From the NCBI GenBank assembly GCA_028292265.1, contig JAQGMR010000029.1, positions 1 to 54,365 on the forward strand: 54,365 nt of DNA, written 5' to 3'. Source of the DNA: Herminiimonas sp. (lineage in GTDB: Bacteria; Pseudomonadota; Gammaproteobacteria; Burkholderiales; Burkholderiaceae_D). The first letter of the stretch is position 1. The number at the start of each line of letters is the position of its first letter. This document shows, piece by piece, positions 27,927 to 37,134 of this stretch. The notes under the pieces are model-generated. The model worked only from the letters and a program-made list of their open reading frames with translations. It was not told the origin of the DNA and did not search any database. Position numbers and translations under genes: made by a program.

Positions 27927-28678
27927 CCGATGTGCCGAATGTGAGCGATGCGCCAGCGGCATGGGTGGTCGATCCGCCGCTGCCGCCATCGCTCGCGGTG
28001 CAAGGTACGACGTCACGCTTCCCAGTCCGGCGCATCTACTGCATTGGGCGCAACTACCTGGCGCACATCCGCGAGATGGGCGAAGCGGATGAACGTGACC
28101 CGCCGATCTTTTTCCAGAAGCCGTCGGACTCGATCGTGGAACAAGGCACGCCTGTTCCCTACCCCAGCGCCACCTCCGACTACCAGTATGAAGCGGAGCT
28201 TGTGGTTGCCATCGGCAAGGCTGGCGAGAACATCGATGCAAAGGATGCGAACCAACACATCTTCGGCTATGCGGTCGGGCTTGAAATGACGCGGCGTGAT
28301 CTGCAGCGCGCCGCCGCCAAAGCCGGGCACCCGTGGGAAAACGGTAAATCGTTTGACCACTCTTCGCCATGCGGCGCGATCGTGCCGGCCAGCGTTTGCG
28401 GGCATCCGCAACACGGCGCACTGCTGCTTGCGGTGAACGGCGTACAGAAGCAGAAGACCGATCTGTCGCAGCTTATCTGGAGCGTGCCAGAGATCGTTGC
28501 GAACCTCTCGCGCCTGTACCGGCTTGTGCCGGGCGACCTGATCTATACCGGCACGCCGGATGGCGTGGGACCGGTCGTACCCGGTGACGAACTGATCGCC
28601 AGCATCGAAGGCATTGGCACGTTCCGTGCTGTAATCTGTGCGCACCCCCGTACTAACCCAGGCAATGGAGCAAATTGA
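27923..28678 (+). CDS. Fumarylacetoacetate hydrolase (FAH) family protein
   Basis: The 251-residue protein shows the FAH core: FPVRRIYCIGRNYLAH, PPIFFQKPSDSIV, YQYEAELVVAIGK with the metal-binding glutamates, YAVGLEMTRRDLQ, KSFDHSSPCGAIV and LIYTGTPDGVGPV. Family members hydrolyse carbon-carbon bonds of 2,4-diketo acids, decarboxylate or isomerise, using a divalent metal. The GTG start overlaps the previous stop, and its own stop overlaps the ATG of the next gene, so the three genes are translationally coupled. It may act on a ring-opened dioxo acid made by the upstream hydrolases. Confidence 0.9.
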   Translation: MTDVPNVSDAPAAWVVDPPLPPSLAVQGTTSRFPVRRIYCIGRNYLAHIREMGEADERDPPIFFQKPSDSIVEQGTPVPYPSATSDYQYEAELVVAIGKAGENIDAKDANQHIFGYAVGLEMTRRDLQRAAAKAGHPWENGKSFDHSSPCGAIVPASVCGHPQHGALLLAVNGVQKQKTDLSQLIWSVPEIVANLSRLYRLVPGDLIYTGTPDGVGPVVPGDELIASIEGIGTFRAVICAHPRTNPGNGAN

Positions 28679-29589
28679 TGCGGCCGCAAGAACGACTCAC
28701 CTATTCCCCCATATCGACCCGACCCAAACTGGTGCTCCCCGGCGGTGCACGCATGGTGGTTTGGGTCATCGTCAATGTCGAAGAATGGGACATCATGCAA
28801 CCCATGCCGCGCACCGTGCTGACGCCGCCCGCTGGTGGCTCACCGTCGCCCGACATCCCCAACTGGGCCTGGCATGAGTACGGCAATCGGGTCGGCTTCT
28901 GGCGCATGCTGGAGGTGTTCGACCAGTTCAAGATTCCTGGTGTGCTTGCGGTGAATGGAAGCTGCTTCGACAGTTACCCGCAAATAGCGCAGGCTGCAAT
29001 GGAGCGCAATTGGGAGTTCCTTGGCCACGGCTTCATTCAAAAGAACATGCAGAAGGTGGAGAACGAAGCGGAAGCTATTCGCCAGACCACCGAAGCCATT
29101 CGAAAATTCAGTGGCAAGGCGCCACGTGGCTGGCTGGGACCGGGCCTGACAGAAACGTGGGAAACGCCTGACCTGTTGCAGGAAGCTGGTTACGACTATG
29201 TCTGCGACTGGGTTGTTGACGACCAGCCGGTTGAGCTTCGTACCCGCAGCGGCAAAACGATTACCAACATCCCCTAAACCCAGGAATTCAACGACGTGGC
29301 CATGATGCTGATCCAGCATCACAGCGCACGCGAATATTACGACCGCGCCAGCGACCAGTTTGACCAGCTCTACGAAGATTCGCGCGAGTCTGCGCGCGTG
29401 ATGGCGCTGGTCGTGCATCCCTACATCATGGGTGCGCCGCATCGCCTGAAGTGGTTCCGCAAGGTGTTCGAGCGGCTCTCCGCACGCAAGGACGTGCTGT
29501 TCTGGACCGGGGAACAAATCCTGGAATGGCACCGCTCTGAACAGGCGCGCATCGGCGGCCAGGCCCCTGTCCCAAAGGCTGGCGGCTGA
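28678..29589 (+). pseudogene. Second PuuE/cyclic-imidase-like gene interrupted by one stop codon
   Basis: The frame encodes a paralogue of the protein at 27039 (VNVEEWDIM, PNWAWHEYGNRVGFWR, GWLGPGLTETWETPDLL). It is broken by TAA at 29275-29277, codon 200. The same frame then continues without a break to 29589 (TQEFNDVAMMLIQHH...ALVVHPYIMG...), giving a would-be 303-residue protein. The intact paralogue and, as I remember it, E. coli PuuE have tyrosine here (PYT), so one base change from TAT or TAC explains the stop. The truncated product would lack the C-terminal histidine region. A sequencing error or readthrough cannot be excluded. ATG 28678 overlaps the FAH stop. Confidence 0.85.
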
Positions 29590-30443
29590 TGTCGTATACG
29601 GTCTTCCAGATATTCAACGGCCTGACATTTGCGGCGCTGTTGTTTCTGGTTGCCAGCGGCTTTACCCTTATCTTTGGATTAATGCGCATCGTGAACCTGG
29701 CGCATGGCGCCATGTACCTGATGGGCGGCTACGTTGCCTATGTGGTGGCGACTGCAAGCCATAGCTATATCCTCGGCGTCGTCGCGGCGGCGGCGGCGGT
29801 CGCCGTGCTCGGCCTTGGCGAACAGGCGCTGCTGCGCTTCGTGAAAGGCGCGGAACTGCGCCAGGTGCTGTTAACGCTCGGCCTGGCACTGATGCTTAAC
29901 GATGCGGCGCTGGTCATCTTCGGCGGCGATACATTCAGCGTGCCGACCCCTGAGCTTCTGCAGGGTCCGCTCGAGTTCTTCGGCATGTCCTATCCGCGCT
30001 ATCGCCTGTTCGTACTCGCGGTTGGCCTGATCGTTCTGACGCTGCTCTGGCTGCTGATGAACCGGACCCGGCTTGGCGCACTGATCCGGGCCGGCGTCGA
30101 CGACGCTGAGACGGTGGAGGCGATGGGGATCAACATCCGCAAGGTGTTCGTCATTACCTTCATGCTTGGCATGGCGCTGGCCGGCATTGCGGGGGCGCTC
30201 GGCGGCGCCTTCCTGTCACTGTATCCAACGGCGGACTCGGAGATCCTGGTCTATAGCCTGGCCGTTGTCATTATCGGTGGTCGCGGCAGCCTTGCCGGCG
30301 CGGCGCTCGGCAGCCTTGCGGTCGCCCTGCTTTCAACCTTCGGCCAAGTCTGGTTTCCCGAACTGTCCTACTTCGTTATCTTCGGACCCATGGCACTTTT
30401 GCTGGCATTCCGCCCGCACGGCCTGTTCGGACGCGCTACCTGA
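29589..30443 (+). CDS. livH: Branched-chain amino acid-type ABC permease (LivH)
   Basis: The 284-residue protein is very hydrophobic, with about eight membrane segments. It has the LivH signature (FNGLTFAALLFLVASGFTLIFGLMRIVNLAHGAMYLMGGYVAY) at the start and the EMG-like coupling loop GALIRAGVDDAETVEAMGINIRKVFVITFMLG. It forms one half of the inner-membrane channel with LivM. The ATG overlaps the stop of the broken deacetylase-like gene (TGATG), so its translation could be affected by the premature stop upstream. The cargo is probably the substrate of this operon rather than an amino acid. Confidence 0.92.
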   Translation: MSYTVFQIFNGLTFAALLFLVASGFTLIFGLMRIVNLAHGAMYLMGGYVAYVVATASHSYILGVVAAAAAVAVLGLGEQALLRFVKGAELRQVLLTLGLALMLNDAALVIFGGDTFSVPTPELLQGPLEFFGMSYPRYRLFVLAVGLIVLTLLWLLMNRTRLGALIRAGVDDAETVEAMGINIRKVFVITFMLGMALAGIAGALGGAFLSLYPTADSEILVYSLAVVIIGGRGSLAGAALGSLAVALLSTFGQVWFPELSYFVIFGPMALLLAFRPHGLFGRAT

Positions 30444-30453
30444 AAGGCGCCGC

Positions 30454-31380
30454 ATGAACCTTGCCTCCAAACCGCTGTGGACCGTGATCGTGGTGGCGCT
30501 GCTGGCGCTGGTGCCGCTGCTCTTTCCCGGTTATCAGACCAGCCTGATAACGCTGACGCTTATCTACGCGCTGCTGGCAATGTCGATCGACATCCTTGCC
30601 GGGTTCACCGGCCGCACGCCCTTGTGCCATGGCGCCATCTTCGGCACCTCGACCTATGTCGTCATGTACTACGTGACGGTGACCGGTGGCGATCCCTGGA
30701 TCGGCGTCCTGCTCGGCATCGCGACCGCGGTCCTGGTTGCGCTCATATTCGCGGTGCTTGCGGTGCGCACCACCGGCGTCTACTTCCTGCTTCTGACGCT
30801 TGCGCTGGGCATGATCGTGTGGGGCGTGTGCCAGCGCTGGACCTCGGTTACCGGTGGGGAAAACGGCCTGCGCGGCACGGTACGCCCAGAGTGGCTGGTT
30901 GACTCTGCAAGGTTCTATTACTTCGTTTTGGTGGTCGGCTTGACCGCGACCATGCTGATGTGGCGGTTCGTACGCTCGCCCTTTGGCCTGACCCTGAAGG
31001 GCATTCGAGAAAGCGAGTCACGCATGCGCAGCCTGGGCTACAACACAACCGGGCACCTCATGCTCGGCTTCCTGTTTTCGGGCTTGATGGCGGGCATCGC
31101 GGGCGCGCTCTATGCGTTCTTCAACAGCTTCGTCAGTCCCTCCACGGTTGCTCTGGCACAGTCCGTCAAGGGACTCCTGATGGCCATTATTGGCGGGGTC
31201 GGTACGCTCTTTGGCGGCATTGTTGGCGCCGCCATCATCGTTCTTCTTGAAAACGTCGTAAGCTCCTTTACCGAGCGCTGGTCAATGGTGCTGGGCCTGC
31301 TGTTCGTGCTGGCCATGATCTTCACGCCCGAGGGCGTGGTCGGCAAGTGCATGTCGCTTTTGCGACGGCGCAGGAACTGA
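30454..31380 (+). CDS. livM: Branched-chain amino acid-type ABC permease (LivM)
   Basis: The 308-residue membrane protein carries LivM landmarks: YALLAMSIDILAGFTGRTPLCHGAIFGTSTYVVMYY, TGVYFLLLTLALGMIVWGV, TGGENGLRG, LKGIRESESRMRSLGYNTTGHLMLGFLFSGLMAGIAGALYAFF and VIGGVGTLFGGIVGA-like PIIGGVGT. ATG 30454 is 10 bases after livH with AAAGG upstream; the longer open frame overlaps livH and is not coding. It ends with a basic tail, RRRRN. Confidence 0.92.
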   Translation: MNLASKPLWTVIVVALLALVPLLFPGYQTSLITLTLIYALLAMSIDILAGFTGRTPLCHGAIFGTSTYVVMYYVTVTGGDPWIGVLLGIATAVLVALIFAVLAVRTTGVYFLLLTLALGMIVWGVCQRWTSVTGGENGLRGTVRPEWLVDSARFYYFVLVVGLTATMLMWRFVRSPFGLTLKGIRESESRMRSLGYNTTGHLMLGFLFSGLMAGIAGALYAFFNSFVSPSTVALAQSVKGLLMAIIGGVGTLFGGIVGAAIIVLLENVVSSFTERWSMVLGLLFVLAMIFTPEGVVGKCMSLLRRRRN

Positions 31381-31531
31381 AAGCAGAGACTGAAAAGCAG
31401 AGACGGAAAGCAGGACGATGCGGCTTTGCGGTAGCGCGGAACATGCGGCGCGCCACGGCTTCGGAAAATACATGAGCAGTGAACGCAGCAATGGAACGAC
31501 CACGTACAACCACCAGGACAGGGAGAGCAAG

Positions 31532-32791
31532 ATGGATCGTCGAACATTCGTAAAATCAACTGCGGCACTCGGGGGCCTCGCCGTATACGGTTCCTTTAGC
31601 GAAGTCCTGGCGCAAGGCACCGGGCCTATCAAGATCGGACTGCTGACCCCGCTCACCGGCGTCGTGGCCTCCGGAGGCAAGGAAATTGCAGAAGGATTCA
31701 ATCTTTACTGGGACCAGGTCGGCAAGAAAATCGGCGGCCGCGAAGTGCAGATTTTTACGGAAGACGATGGATCGAACCCGGACATCGCCTTGCAAAAGGC
31801 GCGCAAACTGACCGAGCAGACCAAGGTCGATTTCCTGATCGGCGACCTGCTTGCCAATACCGGCCTGGCTGTCGCGGAGTATGCAAGGACCAGCGGCATT
31901 CCGTACTTCATTCCCGTGATCGCGGCCGACGACCTGACGCAGCGCAAGCGCATCCCCAACGTTATCCGTGTGGCCGGATATTCAGCCAGCCAGATGCCGC
32001 GTCCGCTGGCCGATTTCGCCTTCAAGAAAAAGAACTATCGCAAGGTCATCACGATCTCGCAGGATTACACCTTCGGGCATGAGCAATGCGGTGGCTTCGC
32101 TCAGGTCTTCACCGAGCTTGGCGGCAGCATAACGGCCCAGCACTGGCATCCACTCAATACCCAGGACTTCAGCCCTTACCTTGCGCAGATCCAGGCAGCC
32201 AAACCGGATGCCGTGTTTGCCATGGAAACAGGTGCCGATGCCACGCGCCTGATCCAGCAATGGTCCAACTTCGGACTCAAGGGCAAGATTCCCTTGATGG
32301 GCGCGCAGAACGCAACCGACCAGTCGGTGATCCGCACGCTCGGCGCCGAGGCGGAAGGCATCATCACCTCGGCCCACTTCGCCGAAGGCAATGACTCGCC
32401 GGCGACCAAAAAATTCGTCGCAGACTATGAAGCGGCCTACAAGCATCTACCCTCGATCTACGGGTTCTCGCATTACTCGGCGGCGGCGTGGCTGGGCGAG
32501 GCCATCAAGGCAGTCAATGGCAATGTGGAAGACCGTCCCAAGTTCCTGGAGGCGGTGCGCAAGACCGTGTTGAGCAACTCCCCGCTCGGCCGGCCGGTAC
32601 GCCTGGACGAGTATGGCAACCCGATTTACGACGTCTTCATTCGCAACGTGGTCAAGCGCCCGGACGGCCGCTTCTGGAACGTGCCGATTGAAACCTATCC
32701 GGCCGTGTCGCAATTCTGGACGTACAAGCCGGACGAGTACATGAAGCAACCGGCCTACTCCCGCACCTTCCAGGGCATCAAGAAGACCTGA
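31532..32791 (+). CDS. Liv-type ABC substrate-binding protein
   Basis: The 419-residue protein starts with MDRRTFVKSTAALGGLA, a Tat-like or Sec signal, cleaved near VLAQG (about residue 29). The body matches the type I periplasmic binding fold of LivJ/amide-binding proteins: IKIGLLTPLTGVVASGGKEIAEGFNLYWDQVG, LIGDLLANTGLAVAEYA, TISQDYTFGHEQCGGFAQVF and GAQNATDQSVI. AGGGAG precedes ATG 31532. It sits between the permease and ATPase genes, an order different from E. coli liv. The ligand is unknown; short amides, urea or aromatic acids are bound by relatives. Confidence 0.9.
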   Translation: MDRRTFVKSTAALGGLAVYGSFSEVLAQGTGPIKIGLLTPLTGVVASGGKEIAEGFNLYWDQVGKKIGGREVQIFTEDDGSNPDIALQKARKLTEQTKVDFLIGDLLANTGLAVAEYARTSGIPYFIPVIAADDLTQRKRIPNVIRVAGYSASQMPRPLADFAFKKKNYRKVITISQDYTFGHEQCGGFAQVFTELGGSITAQHWHPLNTQDFSPYLAQIQAAKPDAVFAMETGADATRLIQQWSNFGLKGKIPLMGAQNATDQSVIRTLGAEAEGIITSAHFAEGNDSPATKKFVADYEAAYKHLPSIYGFSHYSAAAWLGEAIKAVNGNVEDRPKFLEAVRKTVLSNSPLGRPVRLDEYGNPIYDVFIRNVVKRPDGRFWNVPIETYPAVSQFWTYKPDEYMKQPAYSRTFQGIKKT

Positions 32792-32918
32792 ACTTGAAAA
32801 GAGCGTCCGGCGCGCCGATCGCCATCAGGGCCATCGGTTGCGCCGGCTCGCATGACATAGCGGTCCATCAGGGAGAAAGCGAAGCTCTGCCGCATAGTGC
32901 GGCGGACCAGTCCAGGAA

Positions 32919-33674
32919 ATGAATCCACCACTACTGCAACTCAAGGAAGTCGGCATCCATTTCGGCGCGCTCAACGCGGTCGACGGTGTCACGCTGCAGG
33001 TAGCGGCCGGCGAGCGTGTCGCCATTCTCGGGCCAAACGGCGCGGGGAAAACGACCCTGTTCAACGCCATCACCGGCATGACCTCCGCCTCGCGCGGCAA
33101 GGTTCTGCTGGATGGCAAGGACATCACAAGGTTGGCGCCGAACGGCCGCGCGCAACGCGGCATTGCCCGCACCTTTCAAATCACCAACCTGTTCTTCGGT
33201 CTGTCGATTGAGGAGAACCTGTTGCTGGCGACGCGAGGTTTGCGACGCTCCAAGTTTGCGATGTGGCGCACGGACCATGCAAAGGGCGATGAACGCGATA
33301 TCGTCGATTCCGCGCTCGGCAGATGCCATCTGGAGAAAAAGCGTCATTTGCTGGTAAAGGAAATTTCGTATGGCGAGCAACGCCAACTTGAACTCGCGAT
33401 GTCACTCACCAGTTCACCACGACTGCTATTGCTGGACGAGCCGGCGGCCGGTTTGTCGCCCGCGGACCGGGTCGTCATGGCGGATGTGATTCGTGGCCTG
33501 CCCTCCACGCTGGCTCTGGTCCTGATCGAGCACGACATCGATCTCGCGCTCGGCCTGGTGGACCGGGTGGTGTGCATGGTCCAGGGCAAGGTGCTGGTAG
33601 AAGGAAAGCCGGACGAAATCAGGCGCAACCCGCAGGTGCAGGAAGTCTATCTGGGGAGGCCGCGCAATGCTTGA
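32919..33674 (+). CDS. livG: Liv-type ABC ATPase (LivG)
   Basis: The 251-residue ATPase has Walker A GPNGAGKTT (38-46), the Q-loop region FQITNLF, an atypical signature SYGEQRQLEL (150-159), Walker B LLLLDEPAAGLSP (Asp173-Glu174) and the H-loop LIEHDIDLALGLVDRV. The SYGEQR form of the signature is usual for LivG. The adjacent binding protein and permeases complete the importer. The stop overlaps the livF start. A 127-base spacer before the gene holds no other gene. Confidence 0.93.
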   Translation: MNPPLLQLKEVGIHFGALNAVDGVTLQVAAGERVAILGPNGAGKTTLFNAITGMTSASRGKVLLDGKDITRLAPNGRAQRGIARTFQITNLFFGLSIEENLLLATRGLRRSKFAMWRTDHAKGDERDIVDSALGRCHLEKKRHLLVKEISYGEQRQLELAMSLTSSPRLLLLDEPAAGLSPADRVVMADVIRGLPSTLALVLIEHDIDLALGLVDRVVCMVQGKVLVEGKPDEIRRNPQVQEVYLGRPRNA

Positions 33675-34368
33675 GATCGTTGAGTTGTGCGCCGCCTACG
33701 GCGAAGCGCAAGTGCTGGACCGGGTTTCGATGCGTGTTGCTGAAGGGGAGATCGTTGCCCTTCTCGGTCGCAACGGCATGGGCAAGACCTCGCTGGTGCG
33801 TTCCGTCATGGGACTGGGCTCGCCCCGCATGACAGGCGGACGCGTCAGCATGGACGGGGCTGACCTGGCTGGCTTGCGTTCCCACCAGATCGCTGCCCGC
33901 CGCATTGGCTATGTGCCGCAGGGACGGCGCCTGTTTGCCTCGCTGACGGTGCTGGAACACCTGCAGATGCTCGACCGCAAACGCGATGGCGCCTGGACCA
34001 TTCCTCGCGTCTTCGATGCCTTTCCGCGACTCGCGGAACGACAGAGCCACCGCGGCAACCAGCTTTCCGGTGGTGAGCGCCAGATGCTGGCGATTGGCCG
34101 CGCCCTCATGACCGGGCCACGGGTGTTGCTGATGGACGAACCTACCGAAGGGCTTGCGCCGGTGACGGTAAGCCTGGTCGAAGATATCCTTGTGACGCTA
34201 AGAAAGGAAGGGCTTGGCATTCTGCTGGTGGAACAGAATTTGTACAGCGCGTTGGCTGTCGCGGACCGCGTCGTAATCTTCGAGACGGGCCGTGTGGTAT
34301 GGGAGGGCGATGCAAAAATGTTGAGCGCGGATCAGGAGACGCTGCAGCGGTACCTCGGGATTCACTAG
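33667..34368 (+). CDS. livF: Liv-type ABC ATPase (LivF)
   Basis: The 233-residue ATPase has Walker A GRNGMGKT (34-41), Q-loop GYVPQGRRLF, signature LSGGE (133-137), Walker B VLLMDEPTEGLAP (Asp157-Glu158) and LLVEQNLYSALAVADR. It pairs with LivG to power the importer. It overlaps livG by 8 bases and is the last gene of the GntR-linked operon; no clear terminator follows. Confidence 0.93.
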   Translation: MLEIVELCAAYGEAQVLDRVSMRVAEGEIVALLGRNGMGKTSLVRSVMGLGSPRMTGGRVSMDGADLAGLRSHQIAARRIGYVPQGRRLFASLTVLEHLQMLDRKRDGAWTIPRVFDAFPRLAERQSHRGNQLSGGERQMLAIGRALMTGPRVLLMDEPTEGLAPVTVSLVEDILVTLRKEGLGILLVEQNLYSALAVADRVVIFETGRVVWEGDAKMLSADQETLQRYLGIH

Positions 34369-34468
34369 AGAGGCCGTCAACCCGGCAGGCTCAACCGTGC
34401 ATGGGATTTTGCCGATCCTGCTTCGTCGTGTATTTTAGAGGGCCGTCCTCTGCCTGAAGGAACACATC

Positions 34469-34915
34469 ATGCCGACCAGTACCATTCGACTGCACCGCGT
34501 CATCAAGGCGCCACCCGAGCGCATCTATCGCGCTTTCCTCAATGCCGACGCCCTGTCCAAGTGGCTTCCCCCAAACGGATTCACCGGCAAAGTACATCAC
34601 ATGGACGCAAAGATCGGCGGCAGCTACAGCATGTCTTTCACCAACTTCACGACCGGCCACAGCCACTCGTTTGGCGGCGAATACCTTCAACTCGTGCCGA
34701 ATGAACGGCTCCGCTATACCGGCAAGTTCGACAATCCGAACTTGCCAGGCGAAATGCAGACCACAGTGACGCTACGTCCGGTATTTTGCGGGACCGAGCT
34801 GATTGCGGTGCAGGAAGGCATACCGGAAGTCATTCCGTCAGAGGCCTGCTACCTTGGATGGCAGGAATCGCTCACGCTGCTCATCCAGCTGGTGGAAGCC
34901 GAAATCAGGCAATAG
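34469..34915 (+). CDS. SRPBCC/AHSA1-like domain protein
   Basis: The 148-residue protein has the START/SRPBCC-like fold of the Aha1 C-terminal family: HRVIKAPPERIYRAFLNADALSKWLPP at the start, GGSYSMSFTNF, EYLQLVPNERLRYTGKF and the C-terminal helix YLGWQESLTLLIQLVEAEI. Such small proteins bind hydrophobic ligands or act in stress responses; the role here is unknown. GAAGGA precedes the ATG. Its 3' end overlaps that of the convergent histidine kinase by 11 bases. Confidence 0.87.
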   Translation: MPTSTIRLHRVIKAPPERIYRAFLNADALSKWLPPNGFTGKVHHMDAKIGGSYSMSFTNFTTGHSHSFGGEYLQLVPNERLRYTGKFDNPNLPGEMQTTVTLRPVFCGTELIAVQEGIPEVIPSEACYLGWQESLTLLIQLVEAEIRQ

Positions 34916-36668
34916 CCTTTAAGCCGGTGTTTTGCTCTGCATGGCGCAGCGCGCCGTCCAGGGCATCCGCGAATTCGTCTAGCTTGATCGGCTTCGTCAG
35001 GTAGCGGAAGAACCCGGCGTCAAGGCCCTTCTGGATGTCGCGCGGAATCGCATTCGCCGACAAGGCAAGAACCGGTATGTGCGCGGTCGCTGGATCGAGA
35101 TGCAATATCTTCAGGGCGTCGTAACCGCTCATGCCCGGCAGATTAATGTCCATCAAGATTACCTGCGGCTGATGCGTGCGCGCCAGGTCCAGCCCGGTGT
35201 TTGCGTCGGATGCCATCAAGAATTTCAGGTCCTTGCGCCGCGCAATCAGCTGCTCGACCAGAGCGAGATTGGCCGGGTTGTCTTCGACATACAGGAGCGT
35301 GCGCAGCGGTGATGGCGTCGGCGTGGCCAAGTCCTCTTTCACTGCCCCGGTTGCTGCCACCTCGCCACTCGCCTGGCGCTGCGGTGCGGTGCAAGAAGGC
35401 AGTTCTATCCAGAAGGTCGTACCGACGCCGACAACGCTTTCGACGCCGACCGTACCGCCCATTAACTCGACCAGTTGCTTGGTCACGACCAGGCCGACAC
35501 CGGTCCCTTCCTCCGCGCCATTCTCTTTTCCCAGTCGATTGAACGGCTGATACAGTTGCTCCAGCTGCGCTGGTGAGAGGCCCGCTCCGGTATCGCGAAC
35601 GCTCACCCGCACGCGGCCGGGAATGTCGACCAGGCATTCAACAACGACCGTGCCGTTGATGCGATTGTATTTGATGGCATTTGAAAGGAGGTTGATGATG
35701 ACCTGCTTGACGCGGGTTGGATCGGCATGAACATAGCAGGCGCTGTCTGGCGGTGGAAACGTCATTCCGATTCCCCGCTTTTGCGCCTGCGGCTGTATCA
35801 GGACTTCACAGTCCTGCAGCACATCGGAAAGCGACATCGCTTCTTGCGACATCGCCAGCTTCCCCGACTCGATCATGGCCAGATCAAGAATTTCGTTGAT
35901 GAGGTGCAGCAGATACCACCCCCCTTTCAGAATCTGCTCAATCGACAATTTTTGCGCCGGCGATGGGGACGGCGTTGCCGACTCCATCAATTGGGCAAAT
36001 CCCAGTACAGCATTGAGCGGGGTACGCAATTCATGACTCATTCCAGACATGAATTCGGATTTCGCCATGTTCGCCTTGTCGGCGATGGCTCTGGCACTCT
36101 CGAGCTCAAAATTTTTCTCTTCCAATGCCTTGTGCTGGTCGCTCAAGATGGCGTCAAGCTTTGACTGGGCCAGGTCACGTGCCGCTTCCATGCGCTTGCG
36201 TCCGGTGTTATCGGTGCTGATCAGAAGATATCCAATGAGGATGTCGTAATCATCGCGAAGCGCAGTGACCGAGACAATCGCCGGCAGGCGGCCGCCGCCC
36301 TCACACGCGTACGTCAATTCATAGATGTCTTCAATGCTGCGCCGTGCCTTGAACACCATCGCCTCAAAACCCGCGGTGATGGGTTGCTCAAACTCCTGGC
36401 TCAGCGCCGTAGCACGCGCCTCGAGTTCCCGAAAGTCCGACAGATCGGCGGGTGTGGCCCGGTTGACAACATCAACCGCCTTATAACCAAGCATGCGCTC
36501 GGCGCCGACGTTAAAAATCTGAATCACACCGTCTGTGTCGGTAGCGATACAGCAGAAATTTGCGCTGTTGAAGATGGCTTTCTGCAGCGCCCCGACCTTC
36601 AGTAGCGGCTGCACCGGTGCTTCCTGATCCATAGCCGGGATCAGCGTTGAGGCGGTGGTTTTTTGCAT
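34905..36668 (-). CDS. PAS hybrid sensor histidine kinase with receiver domain
   Basis: The 587-residue protein has a PAS domain at about 28-155, a linker coiled coil at 160-205, HisKA with phospho-acceptor His212 (SHELRTPLNAVLGF), HATPase to about 425 (N box NLLSNAIKYN, G1 VRDTGAGLS, G2 GTGVGLVV) and a C-terminal receiver at about 455-580 with Asp507 (ILMDINLP), Ser537 and Lys559. No membrane segment is visible, so it senses a cytoplasmic signal through PAS. The phosphate probably moves to the internal receiver and then to an unlinked partner, since no response regulator or Hpt gene is nearby. The start has no clear ribosome site. Confidence 0.92.
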   Translation of the reverse strand: MQKTTASTLIPAMDQEAPVQPLLKVGALQKAIFNSANFCCIATDTDGVIQIFNVGAERMLGYKAVDVVNRATPADLSDFRELEARATALSQEFEQPITAGFEAMVFKARRSIEDIYELTYACEGGGRLPAIVSVTALRDDYDILIGYLLISTDNTGRKRMEAARDLAQSKLDAILSDQHKALEEKNFELESARAIADKANMAKSEFMSGMSHELRTPLNAVLGFAQLMESATPSPSPAQKLSIEQILKGGWYLLHLINEILDLAMIESGKLAMSQEAMSLSDVLQDCEVLIQPQAQKRGIGMTFPPPDSACYVHADPTRVKQVIINLLSNAIKYNRINGTVVVECLVDIPGRVRVSVRDTGAGLSPAQLEQLYQPFNRLGKENGAEEGTGVGLVVTKQLVELMGGTVGVESVVGVGTTFWIELPSCTAPQRQASGEVAATGAVKEDLATPTPSPLRTLLYVEDNPANLALVEQLIARRKDLKFLMASDANTGLDLARTHQPQVILMDINLPGMSGYDALKILHLDPATAHIPVLALSANAIPRDIQKGLDAGFFRYLTKPIKLDEFADALDGALRHAEQNTGLKAIA

Positions 36669-37134
36669 GGTATTTAACGTTAATGGTTTTGCATTGGCAT
36701 TGTTGGAGTCGCCAGAGATCTGCTTTAATCATTTACCGCACGGGCAATGTTACGCGAAGTTAAGCGACGGCGAGCGCAGACGGCGACATTGGTTTCGTGT
36801 TAGCCACAATCCATAAGATTTCTGTTATCAGGCGGGCATCGAATCGACTCTTGTCGGGATGCCCGTGGCGTTGATTTCTTCACTCACGTGTGCCATGCAC
36901 TGCGCTTTCCGTCGCCGCACTCCGATGTCACCAGCGGCTTCCTGCTTCCGGTGGCGACCACAGCTTTATGTGGCGCGATTTCGGTGCCTGAATTTTTCAC
37001 GGTATTCTTCTTATTTGGCGGTCGAATAAGCGGTCGACCAAGCGGTCGACGCCGCCGGCCAAGAGCGCACCAGGCCCAAAGCGGCGCGCCGACGCTCAAC
37101 GCAAGGAATTTCAATTCAGATGAGGATGCGCGCC
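36669..37134. other. 466-base divergent spacer between kinase and HpaI aldolase genes
   Basis: The spacer holds the promoters of both flanking genes. It includes an 8-bp inverted repeat (36833-36840 with 36858-36865, CGGGCATC/GATGCCCG) and a three-copy 12-bp tandem repeat at 37018-37053. Open frames here lack ribosome sites and recognisable product. Confidence 0.5.
37018..37053 (+). repeat. Three tandem 12-bp units upstream of the HpaI aldolase gene
   Basis: GCGGTCGAATAA, GCGGTCGACCAA and GCGGTCGACGCC follow one another directly, sharing GCGGTCGA. They lie 82 bases before the aldolase start. Regular 12-base spacing puts copies on nearly the same helical face and could form a regulator array; chance duplication is also possible. 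Confidence 0.5.

Noticed and set aside
26634..28421. A 595-codon open frame on the minus strand
   Set aside because: It lies opposite three well-supported plus-strand genes; it is Arg/His-rich with no family resemblance and no ribosome site.
27039..29589. True polysaccharide deacetylase activity for the two NodB-fold proteins
   Set aside because: There is no secretion signal and the sequence landmarks fit the cytoplasmic PuuE/cyclic-imidase group.
36833..36865. 8-bp inverted repeat as a terminator
   Set aside because: No gene ends nearby on either strand and no T-run adjoins it; it lies in a divergent promoter spacer.
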